Positions 8,517 through 17,070 are shown, counted from the first letter of the stretch. The stretch: DNA of 64,000 nucleotides from Leptotrichia sp. oral taxon 847 (GCF_001553645.1 NZ_CP014231.1:682001-746000), one strand, 5' to 3'. Program-made: numbers and translations. Notes: generated by a model from the letters alone, not told the origin.

Positions 8517-9575
8517 TCAAAGTTTTTTTATTTCTCCACCACCGATTAATTCATTCTCCAAATAAAAGACAATATGTTGTCCCTGCGAGTTTTCATGCGT
8601 TTTTTCATCAAATGTAAAATACAACTTCCCATTTTCAAAACTTAGTTGTCCCTTTAATCCTTTTGATGAAAATCTTGGTCTTGCGATAATTTTTTTTTGC
8701 ATAATTTTTTCCATTTCATAATGAAATTTATAATTTATAACCTCGATTTTATCCACCAAAATTTCTTCAAAATCTCCAACAACAACTTCATTTGTTTCGG
8801 GTCTTATTTCCACAACAAAGAATGCTTTTCCTAAATTAAGTCCCAGTCCTCTTCGTTGTCCAACTGTGTAAAACTGGTAACCAATGTGTTTCCCAATTAT
8901 TTTCCCATTTTTATCTATAAAATTTCCTTCTTTAATTTCATTTCCTAAAAATTTTTTTAAATAAGAAATATAGCCGTTCGGCGCAAAACAAATCCCTTGA
9001 CTGTCTGGCTTATTGTGTGTATGAATCCCGTGTTGCCGAGCGATTTCTCTAACTTGTGGTTTCTCGTATTCTGATAGTGGGAACAAAAATCTCTCAATAA
9101 TATTTTTATCAAGTCTGTAAAGCATGTATGACTGGTCTTTTCGATTTTCCTTATCCCACATTAAAAGTCCATTCATACTTTTTTTGGAATAATGCCCAGT
9201 TGAAATATATTTTATCCCCATTTTATCCGCAAACTCCACTAATTTTTTAATTTTCACTTTCTCATCACAAATCACGCAAGGTGAAGGCGTTTTACCTTCA
9301 TTATATATTTTTACGAAATATTCCATTACTTCTTTTTTGAATTCATCTACAACATTTATCACATAATGTGGAATTCCCAAATTATAGCAAGTATATCTCG
9401 CATCATTTATATCATCTAGTGAACAACATGTTTTACCAGGATTTTCTGACAATTCATCTGGCAAATGTTTCAATGTAACTCCTATCACTTCATATTCTTG
9501 CTGCTGCAACAATAACGCTGCTACCGAACTATCTATTCCTCCACTCATTCCAACTACTACTTTTTTATTTTTCAT
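8517..9575 (-). CDS. mnmA: tRNA-specific 2-thiouridylase MnmA
   Basis: Thiolates uridine 34 in the anticodon of Lys, Glu and Gln tRNAs using ATP and sulfur relayed from a cysteine desulfurase. Visible motifs are the PP-loop SGGIDSS (11-17), CCSLDDINDAR, the catalytic TPSPCVICDEKVK around Cys100, STGHYSKK, the DKDQSYML-like RKDQSYMLYRL, and the second catalytic Cys in DSQGICF. The C-terminal beta-barrel includes GQHIVFYL and GGGEI. At 352 residues it has the usual length. It appears to be a single-gene transcript. Confidence 0.96.
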   Translation of the reverse strand: MKNKKVVVGMSGGIDSSVAALLLQQQEYEVIGVTLKHLPDELSENPGKTCCSLDDINDARYTCYNLGIPHYVINVVDEFKKEVMEYFVKIYNEGKTPSPCVICDEKVKIKKLVEFADKMGIKYISTGHYSKKSMNGLLMWDKENRKDQSYMLYRLDKNIIERFLFPLSEYEKPQVREIARQHGIHTHNKPDSQGICFAPNGYISYLKKFLGNEIKEGNFIDKNGKIIGKHIGYQFYTVGQRRGLGLNLGKAFFVVEIRPETNEVVVGDFEEILVDKIEVINYKFHYEMEKIMQKKIIARPRFSSKGLKGQLSFENGKLYFTFDEKTHENSQGQHIVFYLENELIGGGEIKKL

Positions 9576-9757
9576 TTTTACCTTTCAAATTTTATTATAT
9601 TCAAAATAAAAAATTTCTCAAAAACTCATATCATAAATAAAAATTTAGATTTGACACAACTATTCAAATTTTTCATAACCTTTATCTATCCATGAAAGTT
9701 TTTCCAAATTTTTAATTTATTTTATCATATTTCTTGAGAAATTTCATTTTTTATTAT

Positions 9758-10137
9758 GATGGTTTAAAAATTTTAGGGGCAGATTTTTTAATTTCAAATT
9801 TTTTAGGTTATTCTTGATTACAAGATGTTATTTTGTTTAATATTATTTTTTTATTTTTTACATAAGGGGAAAGGACCGCCATTTCCCCTTATAATCCCCA
9901 CGCTCGTCTAAGCATTTTTTTGAAGCAAAGCCGAAACTCACTTCGTTCAGACAGTCGTCTTTACTCCAAAAAAATCACGACACTTTTGTATGATAGTAAA
10001 ATTTAAACCGTCGGAGCATTTTTATGTGCTGACAAAACTGTTTGAGCACGATTAGTGCGAGTTTTTTGTCAGTGCATAAAAATGTCGAAGACTAGCCGGG
10101 GTGCAGGGGTGCGGCGATGAGCACTTCTGCTTAAAAA
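9758..10137 (+). repeat. Structured interspersed repeat, copy A
   Basis: A non-coding element of about 380 bp filling most of the 646-bp gap between mnmA and the oxidoreductase gene, repeated in the same orientation at 39852-40236. From left to right: an AT-rich head (GATGGTTTAAAAATTTTAGG), a perfect 11-bp stem ATAAGGGGAAA/TTTCCCCTTAT around 9862-9892, a first long hairpin (TTTTTTTG arm near 9916, CAAAAAAA arm near 9967) with variable tip 9937-9950, a second hairpin (CATTTTTATG near 10017 pairing with CATAAAAATG near 10074) with variable tip 10041-10061, and a GC-rich tail (GCCGGGGTGCAGGGG, then GCGGCGATGAGCAC). It is far richer in G and C than its surroundings. The rest of the gap, 9576-9757 and 10138-10222, is plain AT-rich sequence in which I see nothing. 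Confidence 0.9.
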
Positions 10138-10222
10138 AGAAAAAATTATTTTAGTAACTTTCTGGATTGAATGAAAAACTTAAAATAAGATTTTTTATTT
10201 ACCCCTAACTATTTTACTTTAA

Positions 10223-11287
10223 TTAATCTACAACCACAACAACTTTCCCATTCGCCATATTTCCTTCCAAAAATTCATGTGCATCTGCAATTTCATCTAA
10301 TGAGAAAACTTTTGAAATCTTAGGTCTAATCGAATGTTTTTCAAGAAAATCAAACATTTCATTAACTGTATCTTTATTGACATTTGTGCTGTCAAATGAA
10401 GTTAAATACGATTCTGAAATGATGTCTACCAACGGCTCAAAATATTCAATTATCCATCCACCAAGACATCCTGTCATACAGACAATTCCACCTTGCTTTA
10501 CTGATTTTAGTGATGATTTCAAAGTTGGTCTTCCAATTAATTCCAAAACTTTATCCACGCCATCTGGGAACAATTTTCTCAGATTTTTATCAAAATTTTC
10601 ATCTCCAACAATCACTTCATCTACACCTTTTTCCTTCAAAAACTGCTCTTTAGATGCACTTCTGCTCGTAGTGATAACTCTCGCATTGATAGCTTTTGCC
10701 AACTGAATAGCTGCTAATGCCACCGACCCTGTTCCACCTCGAATTAAAAGTGTTTCTCCTTCCTTTAATTTTAAACTTTTAAAAAGTGAGCCATATGCTG
10801 TATAATAAAGTTCTGGATACGCTGCAATTTCTGACCAGAAAATATTTTTTTCTGTGATTTCCAAATTTTCTGAAAATCTTTCTTTTAACAATTCTTTGCT
10901 TTTTAATTCGATATTTTTGAAAGAATCTTTTTCATCAGGCAATCTATAAACCTGATTTTTGGGAATTAAAATATATTCTGCATAACTTCCGTCAAATTCT
11001 CTTCCCATGCCATTCATCATCGAAAAAACTTTGTCTCCTTTTTTAAAATCACTGTTAGACGGATCTTCCACAACGCCGACACATTCGATCCCAATTACTC
11101 TTGGAAGTTTTACCGATGGCGAATTTCCTTGACGAGTGAAAATTTCCGCTCTATTTATTCCAAATGCCTTTATTTTCACAAGAATCCAATCTTTTTTCAC
11201 TTCTGGAATTGGAACATTTTTTATTTTCATTTCTTCAGCACTACACGGTTTTTCAAGCACCATTGCTTTCATGAATTTTCTTTTCAT
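10223..11287 (-). CDS. Zinc-type alcohol dehydrogenase/quinone oxidoreductase family protein (MDR)
   Basis: A medium-chain dehydrogenase/reductase of the quinone oxidoreductase type, expected to use NADPH. The N-terminal GroES-like fold contains GINRAEIFTRQG and PRVIGIECVGVVED. The nucleotide-binding fold follows, with LLIRGGTGSVALAAIQLAKA. The C-terminus carries FLEGNMANGKVVVVVD. The structural-zinc cysteines of true alcohol dehydrogenases are missing. Start 11287 (MKRKFMKAMVLEKP) follows a GGAAGGAAG site; MKAMVLEKP is the conserved beginning. It is transcribed divergently from a MarR-family regulator across a 168-bp spacer with palindromic sites, so it is probably controlled by that regulator. 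Substrate unknown. Confidence 0.85.
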   Translation of the reverse strand: MKRKFMKAMVLEKPCSAEEMKIKNVPIPEVKKDWILVKIKAFGINRAEIFTRQGNSPSVKLPRVIGIECVGVVEDPSNSDFKKGDKVFSMMNGMGREFDGSYAEYILIPKNQVYRLPDEKDSFKNIELKSKELLKERFSENLEITEKNIFWSEIAAYPELYYTAYGSLFKSLKLKEGETLLIRGGTGSVALAAIQLAKAINARVITTSRSASKEQFLKEKGVDEVIVGDENFDKNLRKLFPDGVDKVLELIGRPTLKSSLKSVKQGGIVCMTGCLGGWIIEYFEPLVDIISESYLTSFDSTNVNKDTVNEMFDFLEKHSIRPKISKVFSLDEIADAHEFLEGNMANGKVVVVVD

Positions 11288-11353
11288 AAATTTTAACTTC
11301 CTTCCTTTTGTTTTTTTATTTTTAAAACATTTTATCATTTTTATAAAAAATAT

Positions 11354-11434
11354 TTGACTTTTTTATTACTATATAGTAATATAAATTTACGATATAGTAA
11401 TATTTTTATATAAATATATTATCATATAGTAATA
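11354..11434 (+). promoter_or_regulatory. marR promoter overlapping a palindromic operator and two half-site copies
   Basis: TTGACT (11354-11359) and TAATAT (11377-11382) are spaced 17 bases apart. An 18-bp perfect palindrome, ATTACTATATAGTAAT with one flanking pair (11364-11381), overlaps the -10 box. Its right half ATATAGTAATA recurs at 11392-11402 and 11424-11434. This is the layout of an autoregulated MarR-type divergent promoter; the binding protein is inferred from the adjacent gene. Confidence 0.65.
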
Positions 11435-11455
11435 ATTTTGTAAAGGAGGAAATCT

Positions 11456-11905
11456 ATGAAATCAAACTCTGGATTTTATATAAGCAGAATAAAACAAGTA
11501 AATACTAGACTTTTGAATAAATTTTTGGCACAAAAAAATATAACGGCGTTTAATGGAGAGCAAGGTCGAATTTTGCATGTACTTTGGGAAAATGATGGGA
11601 TTAGTAACAGAGAATTGTCGAAAAAATCTGGTCTTGCTATGAGTTCGCTTACAACGATGCTTGAGCGGATGGAAGAAAAAAATTTATTAATACGAAAATT
11701 TTGTCCGACTGATAAACGGAAAAGTTTAATTTTTTTGACAAATTATGCTAAATCTTTGAAAAGTGAATATGATGAAATTTCTGATAAAATGAATGAAATC
11801 TCTTTTGAAGGAATTTCAGATGAGGATCGATTGGCTTTTGAGGCAACTTTAGAAAAAGTTTTGTATAATTTTGAGAGAGCTGAGCAAAAATTTAATAAAA
11901 AATAA
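11456..11905 (+). CDS. MarR-family transcriptional regulator
   Basis: A 149-residue winged helix-turn-helix protein. The DNA-binding part is visible as GISNRELSKKSGLAMSSLTTMLERMEEKNLLIRKFCPTDKRK (reported in fragments: GISNRELSKKSGLA, SSLTTMLERMEEKNLL, wing with DKRKSLIFLT), flanked by dimerisation helices. MarR proteins usually repress their own and an adjacent gene until a phenolic or redox ligand binds. Here the neighbours are the divergent oxidoreductase and the ABC transporter downstream, 66 bp away. AAAGGAGG precedes ATG 11456. The palindromic sites in its promoter fit autoregulation. Confidence 0.9.
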   Translation: MKSNSGFYISRIKQVNTRLLNKFLAQKNITAFNGEQGRILHVLWENDGISNRELSKKSGLAMSSLTTMLERMEEKNLLIRKFCPTDKRKSLIFLTNYAKSLKSEYDEISDKMNEISFEGISDEDRLAFEATLEKVLYNFERAEQKFNKK

Positions 11906-11971
11906 TTGAAAATGCCGAATGAATTCTGAAATTTATAAAAAATTATTTGGTGTCTAATTGGAGGTAAATAA

Positions 11972-12718
11972 ATGATAGAATTTATCAATGTTGGAATGAC
12001 TTATCCAAATGGGAATGTTGGATTAAAAAATATTAATTTGACTTTAAATGAATCTGAAATTACGGTTTTTATTGGACCGTCTGGGAGCGGAAAAACTACA
12101 CTTTTGAAAATGATTAATCGGTTGGAAGATAATACGACTGGAGAAGTGAAAATTAATGGTAAAAATGTGAAAGACTACAATATTCACAAAATGCGTTGGG
12201 ATATTGGATATGCTTTGCAGCAAGTGGCACTTTTTCCGCATATGACGGTTGAAGAAAATATTGCAATTGTGCCTGAATTGAAAAAATGGAAGAAAGAAAA
12301 AATTGATGCAAGAATTGACGAGTTATTAAATATGGTTGGACTTGAGCCTGAAAAATATCGAAAAAGAAATCCTCCGGAATTGTCTGGTGGAGAAGCACAA
12401 AGAGTTGGAATTGCAAGGGCTCTAGCTGCTGATCCAAAAATTATTTTGATGGATGAACCGTTTAGTGCATTAGATCCTATCACTCGTGCAAATTTACAGG
12501 AAGATGTGAAAAAACTTCAGAAACAAATTCACAAAACAATTGTTTTTGTAACTCATGATATCGAAGAAGCATTTTTATTGGGGGATAAAATTTGTATTAT
12601 TCAAGACGGCGAGTTAGTTCAAGCTGGAACAAAACACGAAATAGTCTCAAATCCTAAAAATGCTTTTGTGAAAAAATTTATAGCTATTAAAAAGAAAGAA
12701 GGTGAAATTTATGAATAA
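11972..12718 (+). CDS. ABC transporter ATPase, quaternary-amine (OpuCA/ProV/EgtUA-like) type
   Basis: ATP-binding subunit of an importer for quaternary amine compounds. Walker A GPSGSGKTT, Q-loop ALQQVALFPHMTV, signature LSGGEAQRVGIARAL and Walker B ILMDEPFSALDP are intact. At 248 residues it lacks the C-terminal CBS pair that senses ionic strength in OpuA-type ATPases, so regulation by osmolarity through CBS domains is unlikely. The stop overlaps the ATG of the fused permease gene by 8 bases, so the two are translationally coupled. Confidence 0.9.
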   Translation: MIEFINVGMTYPNGNVGLKNINLTLNESEITVFIGPSGSGKTTLLKMINRLEDNTTGEVKINGKNVKDYNIHKMRWDIGYALQQVALFPHMTVEENIAIVPELKKWKKEKIDARIDELLNMVGLEPEKYRKRNPPELSGGEAQRVGIARALAADPKIILMDEPFSALDPITRANLQEDVKKLQKQIHKTIVFVTHDIEEAFLLGDKICIIQDGELVQAGTKHEIVSNPKNAFVKKFIAIKKKEGEIYE

Positions 12719-14225
12719 ATTAATTTTGACTTTTTTAGAAAAAAAAGACGAACTTTTTAGTGGAATTGTGGAACATATTCAAATTTCTTTTATCGCACTA
12801 ATAATTGCTCTAATTATTGCCATTCCACTAGGTATTTATTTAAGCTATCACAAAAAATTAGCGAACATTGTTATTGCGATTAACGGCGTTATTCAAACTA
12901 TACCGTCTTTAGCAATTTTAGCACTTTTAATACCAATCGTTGGAATTGGAAGAAAACCTGCGATAATTGCTCTTACACTTTATGCTCTGCTTCCAATTTT
13001 ACATAATACTTATACTGGTATTACTGGCGTAGATCCAATGTATATGATAACTTCAAGAGCTTTAGGAATGAATAAATTTCAGCAACTTACAAAAGTTCAG
13101 CTTCCACTGGCTATGCCTGTAATAATGACAGGAGTTAGAACGGCTGCTGTTTTGATTATAGGAACTGCCACACTAGCTTCCCTTGTTGGTGCTGGAGGAC
13201 TTGGTAAACTGATTTTACTTGGTCTTGATAGAAATAACAACTATTTGATTTTGTTAGGAGCTATTCCTGCTGCTTTACTTGCAATTTTATTCGATTTCAT
13301 CTTTAAGCAATTGGAAAAATTGAGTATCAAAAAAATATTAATTCTCCTAATTTTAATCACATTTGCGTGTCTTTTTGGATCAATTAGCAGTTTTAATAAT
13401 ACAAAAAAAGATAAATTGATAATTTCTGGAAAACTTGGTTCGGAGCCAGAAATATTGATAAATATGTATAAAATTTTGATTGAAGAAAATAGCAAACTTG
13501 GCGTTGAGTTAAAACCTGGACTTGGAAAAACTTCTTTTGTATTCAATGCCTTGAAAAATGGCGATATTGATATTTATCCTGAATTTTCAGGAACTGCAGT
13601 TTTCACTTTCTTGAACGAAACTCCTGTGAATAACAATGCCGAAGATGTTTTCAATCAAGCCAAAAAAGGTATGGAAACTAAATTTAAAATGGTTATGTTA
13701 AAACCTATGAAATACAATAATACTTATGCAATCGCTGTTAGCAAGAAATTTGCCAATGAAAATAATTTGAAGACAATTTCTGATTTGGCGAGTGTGAAAG
13801 ATAAGATAAAGGCTGGATTTACAAGGGAGTTTAATGATCGTGAAGATGGTTATCCTGGACTTAAAAAATTGTATCAGTTTGAAATTCCGAATATTAAAGA
13901 GTTCGAGCCGAAACTTCGTTATGTTGCTGTTCAAAGTGGCAATATTAACTTGGTTGACGCTTATTCTACTGACCCCGAACTTGCTCAGTATAATATGGTT
14001 ATTTTAAAGGACGACAAGCATTTATTCCCGCCATATCAAGGTTCTCCGATGATGCGGGAGGAAACTTTGAAAAAATATCCTAAATTGAAAAAGATTTTGG
14101 AAAAATTGAGTGGCAAAATTTCAGATGAAGAAATGTCGACAATGAATTACCGTGTTTCTGTAAAAGGTGAGAACGCTTACAACGTGGCAAAGGAATATCT
14201 AAAGAAAAATAAAATTATAAAATAA
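12711..14225 (+). CDS. ABC transporter permease fused to its substrate-binding domain (OpuCBC/EgtUBC-like)
   Basis: Residues 1-210 form the membrane domain, with the permease signature (ALGMNKFQQLTKVQLPLAMPV) and GAGGLGKLIL. After a further membrane segment near 215-230, residues 235-504 form an OpuAC-type binding domain (KLIISGKLGSEPEILINMY, IDIYPEFSGTAVFTFL, FPPYQGSPMMRE) held outside the membrane. Such fusions transport glycine betaine, carnitine, choline or bile-type ligands, and in streptococci ergothioneine; this sequence alone does not settle the substrate. The start is ATG 12711, preceded by GAAGGTG. Confidence 0.9.
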   Translation: MNKLILTFLEKKDELFSGIVEHIQISFIALIIALIIAIPLGIYLSYHKKLANIVIAINGVIQTIPSLAILALLIPIVGIGRKPAIIALTLYALLPILHNTYTGITGVDPMYMITSRALGMNKFQQLTKVQLPLAMPVIMTGVRTAAVLIIGTATLASLVGAGGLGKLILLGLDRNNNYLILLGAIPAALLAILFDFIFKQLEKLSIKKILILLILITFACLFGSISSFNNTKKDKLIISGKLGSEPEILINMYKILIEENSKLGVELKPGLGKTSFVFNALKNGDIDIYPEFSGTAVFTFLNETPVNNNAEDVFNQAKKGMETKFKMVMLKPMKYNNTYAIAVSKKFANENNLKTISDLASVKDKIKAGFTREFNDREDGYPGLKKLYQFEIPNIKEFEPKLRYVAVQSGNINLVDAYSTDPELAQYNMVILKDDKHLFPPYQGSPMMREETLKKYPKLKKILEKLSGKISDEEMSTMNYRVSVKGENAYNVAKEYLKKNKIIK

Positions 14226-14261
14226 AAAATGTAAATTTGTTTAAAATAAAATTTTTTATAA

Positions 14262-14290
14262 TTGATAAAATAATTTTTTTATGGTAAAAT
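14262..14290 (+). promoter_or_regulatory. Promoter of the candidate structured RNA
   Basis: TTGATA (14262-14267) and TAAAAT (14285-14290) are separated by 17 bases. The nearest following coding start is nearly 400 bases away, so the transcript beginning near 14297 is mostly non-coding. Confidence 0.55.
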
Positions 14291-14296
14291 ACTCTT

Positions 14297-14468
14297 AGAA
14301 ATATTATTGTTAAAAAGTTATTCCTACTTCTAATTATTTAGGTCCTTCCCGGCAATGCTGCAATTTTTTGAAAGCTCCGGGAATAAATATTAAGAATAAT
14401 ACGTACAATAATATTTCAACTAAAATTTATTATGAGGAATTGTCAATAAAAAGTCATTCCTTATTTTT
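14297..14468 (+). ncRNA. Candidate structured small RNA upstream of the outer-membrane protein genes
   Basis: The segment lies in the 448-bp gap before the outer-membrane gene. A 12-bp perfect inverted repeat AAATATTATTGT (14299-14310) / ACAATAATATTT (14405-14416) encloses a core with TTCCCGG (14346-14352) pairing CCGGGAA (14377-14383). TTATTCC (14318-14324) can alternatively pair GGAATAA (14380-14386), using part of the same arm, so two exclusive folds exist. It ends with AGGAAT...ATTCCT followed by a T-rich tract (14435-14468), terminator-like. It has its own promoter. It may be a 6S-like RNA, a trans-acting small RNA or an attenuated leader; no known family was recognised. Confidence 0.5.
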
Positions 14469-14559
14469 ATACCTTATCTTTAAATCTAATATTTTATAAA
14501 TTTTTCTTAAACCAAAAAAGAATAAAATTCAAAAAAAGAAAAAAATTTTTAATAAGGTA

Positions 14560-14608
14560 TTGCAAATTTTAAATTATGAGGTATAATAATTGTGTACCAG
14601 TTAGGTAC
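14560..14608 (+). promoter_or_regulatory. Promoter and 5' stem-loop of the first outer-membrane gene
   Basis: TTGCAA (14560-14565) and TATAAT (14582-14587), 16 bases apart, predict a transcript starting close to 14594. The first bases would form a hairpin, GTACC (14594-14598) with GGTAC (14604-14608), right at the 5' end. Such 5' stem-loops often stabilise abundant outer-membrane mRNAs; that role is inferred. Confidence 0.55.
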
Positions 14609-14673
14609 TTATTAATTTTAGTTAAGATAAAATAGTATTTAAAATAAAAATTTAAAAGTTGGAGGAGAAAAAA

Positions 14674-15759
14674 ATGAAAAAGTTATTAGGTTTATTAGCA
14701 ATGATATTGGTTATATCTTCACTATCTTTTGCTGAAAATGATCAAGACGTTTTAAAGGACATTTCATTAGATTCTAAATGGAGTCAAACTTACTATGATA
14801 AAGATGGAAATGACGCAAATAGACTTGGAAATGAAGGATTTAAGAAAAAAAACAAAGAAAGATTCAGATGGACTGAAGAAGTACAAGGAACTTTAGGTCT
14901 TAACAACGAATGGGGATTAGATGCAAATTTCCATTATCGTGAACATAATGATAGATTTTATGAAAATGGAAAAAGAACAGGTGCCAAAGGATCAGAAAAG
15001 TTTTCAGCTATAGAATTTGCTAAAGCGGCTCAATGGGGTTCTCTTGACACAACTACAAAATTGGGATGGAGAAACTGGACTTATCGTGAAAACGGTGGAG
15101 TTGGTTCTCAACACACAGTTGGACAATCAAACGAATTTTATTTTGGACCTACATTTAATCTAAAAGTATTCGGACAAAATGTAACAACAACAGCTGAAGC
15201 AGTATATTTCAATCAAAGAGGTACTGCTAATCAAGACTCTAGATATTACACAGTTCGAGATAAAAATGGTGAAATTAGAAAAACAGACGGATTAGGAGCG
15301 AATTTAATCTTTAATATTGGAAACACTATTTTTGACAATGGATTTGGAAAAGCAAATTACTATGTTGATTTAGCTCACTACTTAAGAGACGGGAAAGCTA
15401 AGGACGCCAAGGATTCAGTTGCTTTAGCATATTTAACAGGAGTTGGATATCAAACTCCTAGTTTTGCAGGATTCTATGCTGGATTAAATGTTGAAAATGA
15501 ATTTAAAAAGAGAACAGCTAAAAGTGGATTTACAAATGAATTTTCGGTTTGGACTCATTTAGGTTACAAAGCTGATATCGACACACCGGCTGGTGTACTT
15601 ACAATTAATCCAAGAATTGGTTATCGTCCTGTAGACAAAAATTACAAAAAAGGAAATGCTTGGAAATATGACTATTACAACTCTGAAAGCAAACGAAAAA
15701 TTGAAGAAGAAAATGAATTAAATTTTGGATTAAAAATAGGATTAGCAGTTAAACAATAA
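14674..15759 (+). CDS. Outer-membrane beta-barrel protein (paralogue 1)
   Basis: A secreted barrel of 361 residues. The signal peptide MKKLLGLLAMILVISSLSFA is followed by ENDQD and then a series of amphipathic strands with alternating aromatic residues (for example NEWGLDANFHYREHNDRFY, TTKLGWRNWTYRE, TTTAEAVYFNQRG, AGFYAGLNVENEF). This pattern and the two-gene tandem suggest a fusobacterial porin-like protein; no porin family was named. The start is ATG 14674 after GGAGGAG; the TTG at 14659 lies upstream of that site. The neighbour at 16001 is a clear paralogue, sharing the GQN...AVYFNQRGT block. Confidence 0.75.
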   Translation: MKKLLGLLAMILVISSLSFAENDQDVLKDISLDSKWSQTYYDKDGNDANRLGNEGFKKKNKERFRWTEEVQGTLGLNNEWGLDANFHYREHNDRFYENGKRTGAKGSEKFSAIEFAKAAQWGSLDTTTKLGWRNWTYRENGGVGSQHTVGQSNEFYFGPTFNLKVFGQNVTTTAEAVYFNQRGTANQDSRYYTVRDKNGEIRKTDGLGANLIFNIGNTIFDNGFGKANYYVDLAHYLRDGKAKDAKDSVALAYLTGVGYQTPSFAGFYAGLNVENEFKKRTAKSGFTNEFSVWTHLGYKADIDTPAGVLTINPRIGYRPVDKNYKKGNAWKYDYYNSESKRKIEEENELNFGLKIGLAVKQ

Positions 15760-15784
15760 ATCAAAAAAACAGAAAGACTTTATA

Positions 15785-15846
15785 AACACCTTTTTTTCAT
15801 TAATAGTAGCTCAAATAACTCTATTATGACAAAAGGTGTTTTTTAA
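15785..15846 (+). terminator. Terminator after outer-membrane gene 1
   Basis: AACACCTTTT (15785-15794) pairs perfectly with AAAAGGTGTT (15831-15840), with an inner TAATAG/CTATTA pairing, followed by a T-tract. The next gene has its own promoter. Confidence 0.8.
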
Positions 15847-15925
15847 TATTTGAAAATTTTGCTATTTGTATTTATACTTTTAAACGCAAATAATTTCTTT
15901 TAGAAACAAAAATTTAGAAAAAAAC

Positions 15926-15954
15926 TTTACAAAAAATTTTAATTATGATAAAAT
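15926..15954 (+). promoter_or_regulatory. Promoter of outer-membrane gene 2
   Basis: TTTACA (15926-15931) and TAAAAT (15949-15954) with a 17-base spacer, 47 bases before the start codon. Confidence 0.6.
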
Positions 15955-16000
15955 ACTTTTAAATTATCAAAAAATTTTAGGTTTTTTAGGAGGAGAAGCT

Positions 16001-17050
16001 ATGAAAAAATTATTAGGATTATTAGCATTTATGTTAGCAACTGTTTCTTTTGCACAAGGAGAACAAGATGTCGTTAAAAGCATCCGAATAAATTCGGACT
16101 GGAGACAAGGATATACTGATAAATCCGGGAATGATGCAAACGAAATAGGAAACGAAGGATTTAAAAAAGCAAACAAAACTAAATTGAGATGGAGAAACGA
16201 ATTTGGAACTACTCTAGGACTAAATGACGAATTTGGTTTAGATGCAGATCTTTTTTATAAACATGATGAAGATAGATTTTACAACAACGGAAAAAGAACA
16301 AAATCAAAAAAAGGTACAGATTTGATTGATGCAAATTTATCAAAATCACTACAACTAGGTTCACTTGACACTACAACAAAATTAGGAGTAAGACACTGGA
16401 CAAAGTTGGATAATTTTAGCGATGGTTCTAAACATACTTCAGGAGAATCCAATGAATATTATTTCGGACCAACATTTGGAGTAAATGTATTGGGACAAAA
16501 TATAAAAACAACAGCACAAGCTGTATACTTTAACCAAAGAGGTACTGGAAATCAAGACAACAGATATTATAGATCTGGAGATGACAAAGCAAGAGATGGT
16601 TGGGGAGCCAACTTATCATTAGCAACTGATGGTAAGCTTTTGGATGGAAACTTTGGAACAGTTAGTTATGATGTATCATTGGATCACTTTTTAAGAGACG
16701 GTAATGGAAAAAATAACAAATCAAATGTTAGACTTGATTACACAGTGGGTGTAGGTTATGATACACCTTCATTCGCTGGATTTTATGCATTTATTAGACC
16801 TGAAAATGAATGGTCTAAACATACTGCAACTGGTGGTTATGAAAATGAATTTACAGTATGGACTGGACTTGGATATAAAAAAGGATTTGACACTTCAATT
16901 GGAACAATTAATGTTAATCCTAGTGTAAGATATTCTCCAGTTAATAAATTGACTGACAAAGGTGAATACTGGAACGGTAGTGACAAAAAAACTACAGTTG
17001 AAACAAATGAATTAAGAGCTGGAGTAAAAGTAAGTTTAGATGTTAAATAA
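16001..17050 (+). CDS. Outer-membrane beta-barrel protein (paralogue 2)
   Basis: A 349-residue paralogue of the preceding gene. The signal peptide is MKKLLGLLAFMLATVSFA, followed by QGEQDV and alternating-residue strands: NDEFGLDADLFYKHDEDRFY, TTTKLGVRHWTK, EYYFGPTFGVNVLGQN and TTAQAVYFNQRG. The shared blocks with paralogue 1 run along the whole length, so this is a tandem duplication that has diverged mainly in loops. AGGAGGAG lies upstream of ATG 16001. Each copy has its own promoter and terminator, allowing separate expression. Confidence 0.75.
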   Translation: MKKLLGLLAFMLATVSFAQGEQDVVKSIRINSDWRQGYTDKSGNDANEIGNEGFKKANKTKLRWRNEFGTTLGLNDEFGLDADLFYKHDEDRFYNNGKRTKSKKGTDLIDANLSKSLQLGSLDTTTKLGVRHWTKLDNFSDGSKHTSGESNEYYFGPTFGVNVLGQNIKTTAQAVYFNQRGTGNQDNRYYRSGDDKARDGWGANLSLATDGKLLDGNFGTVSYDVSLDHFLRDGNGKNNKSNVRLDYTVGVGYDTPSFAGFYAFIRPENEWSKHTATGGYENEFTVWTGLGYKKGFDTSIGTINVNPSVRYSPVNKLTDKGEYWNGSDKKTTVETNELRAGVKVSLDVK

Positions 17051-17070
17051 ATTTAATAATTGAAAATAAT

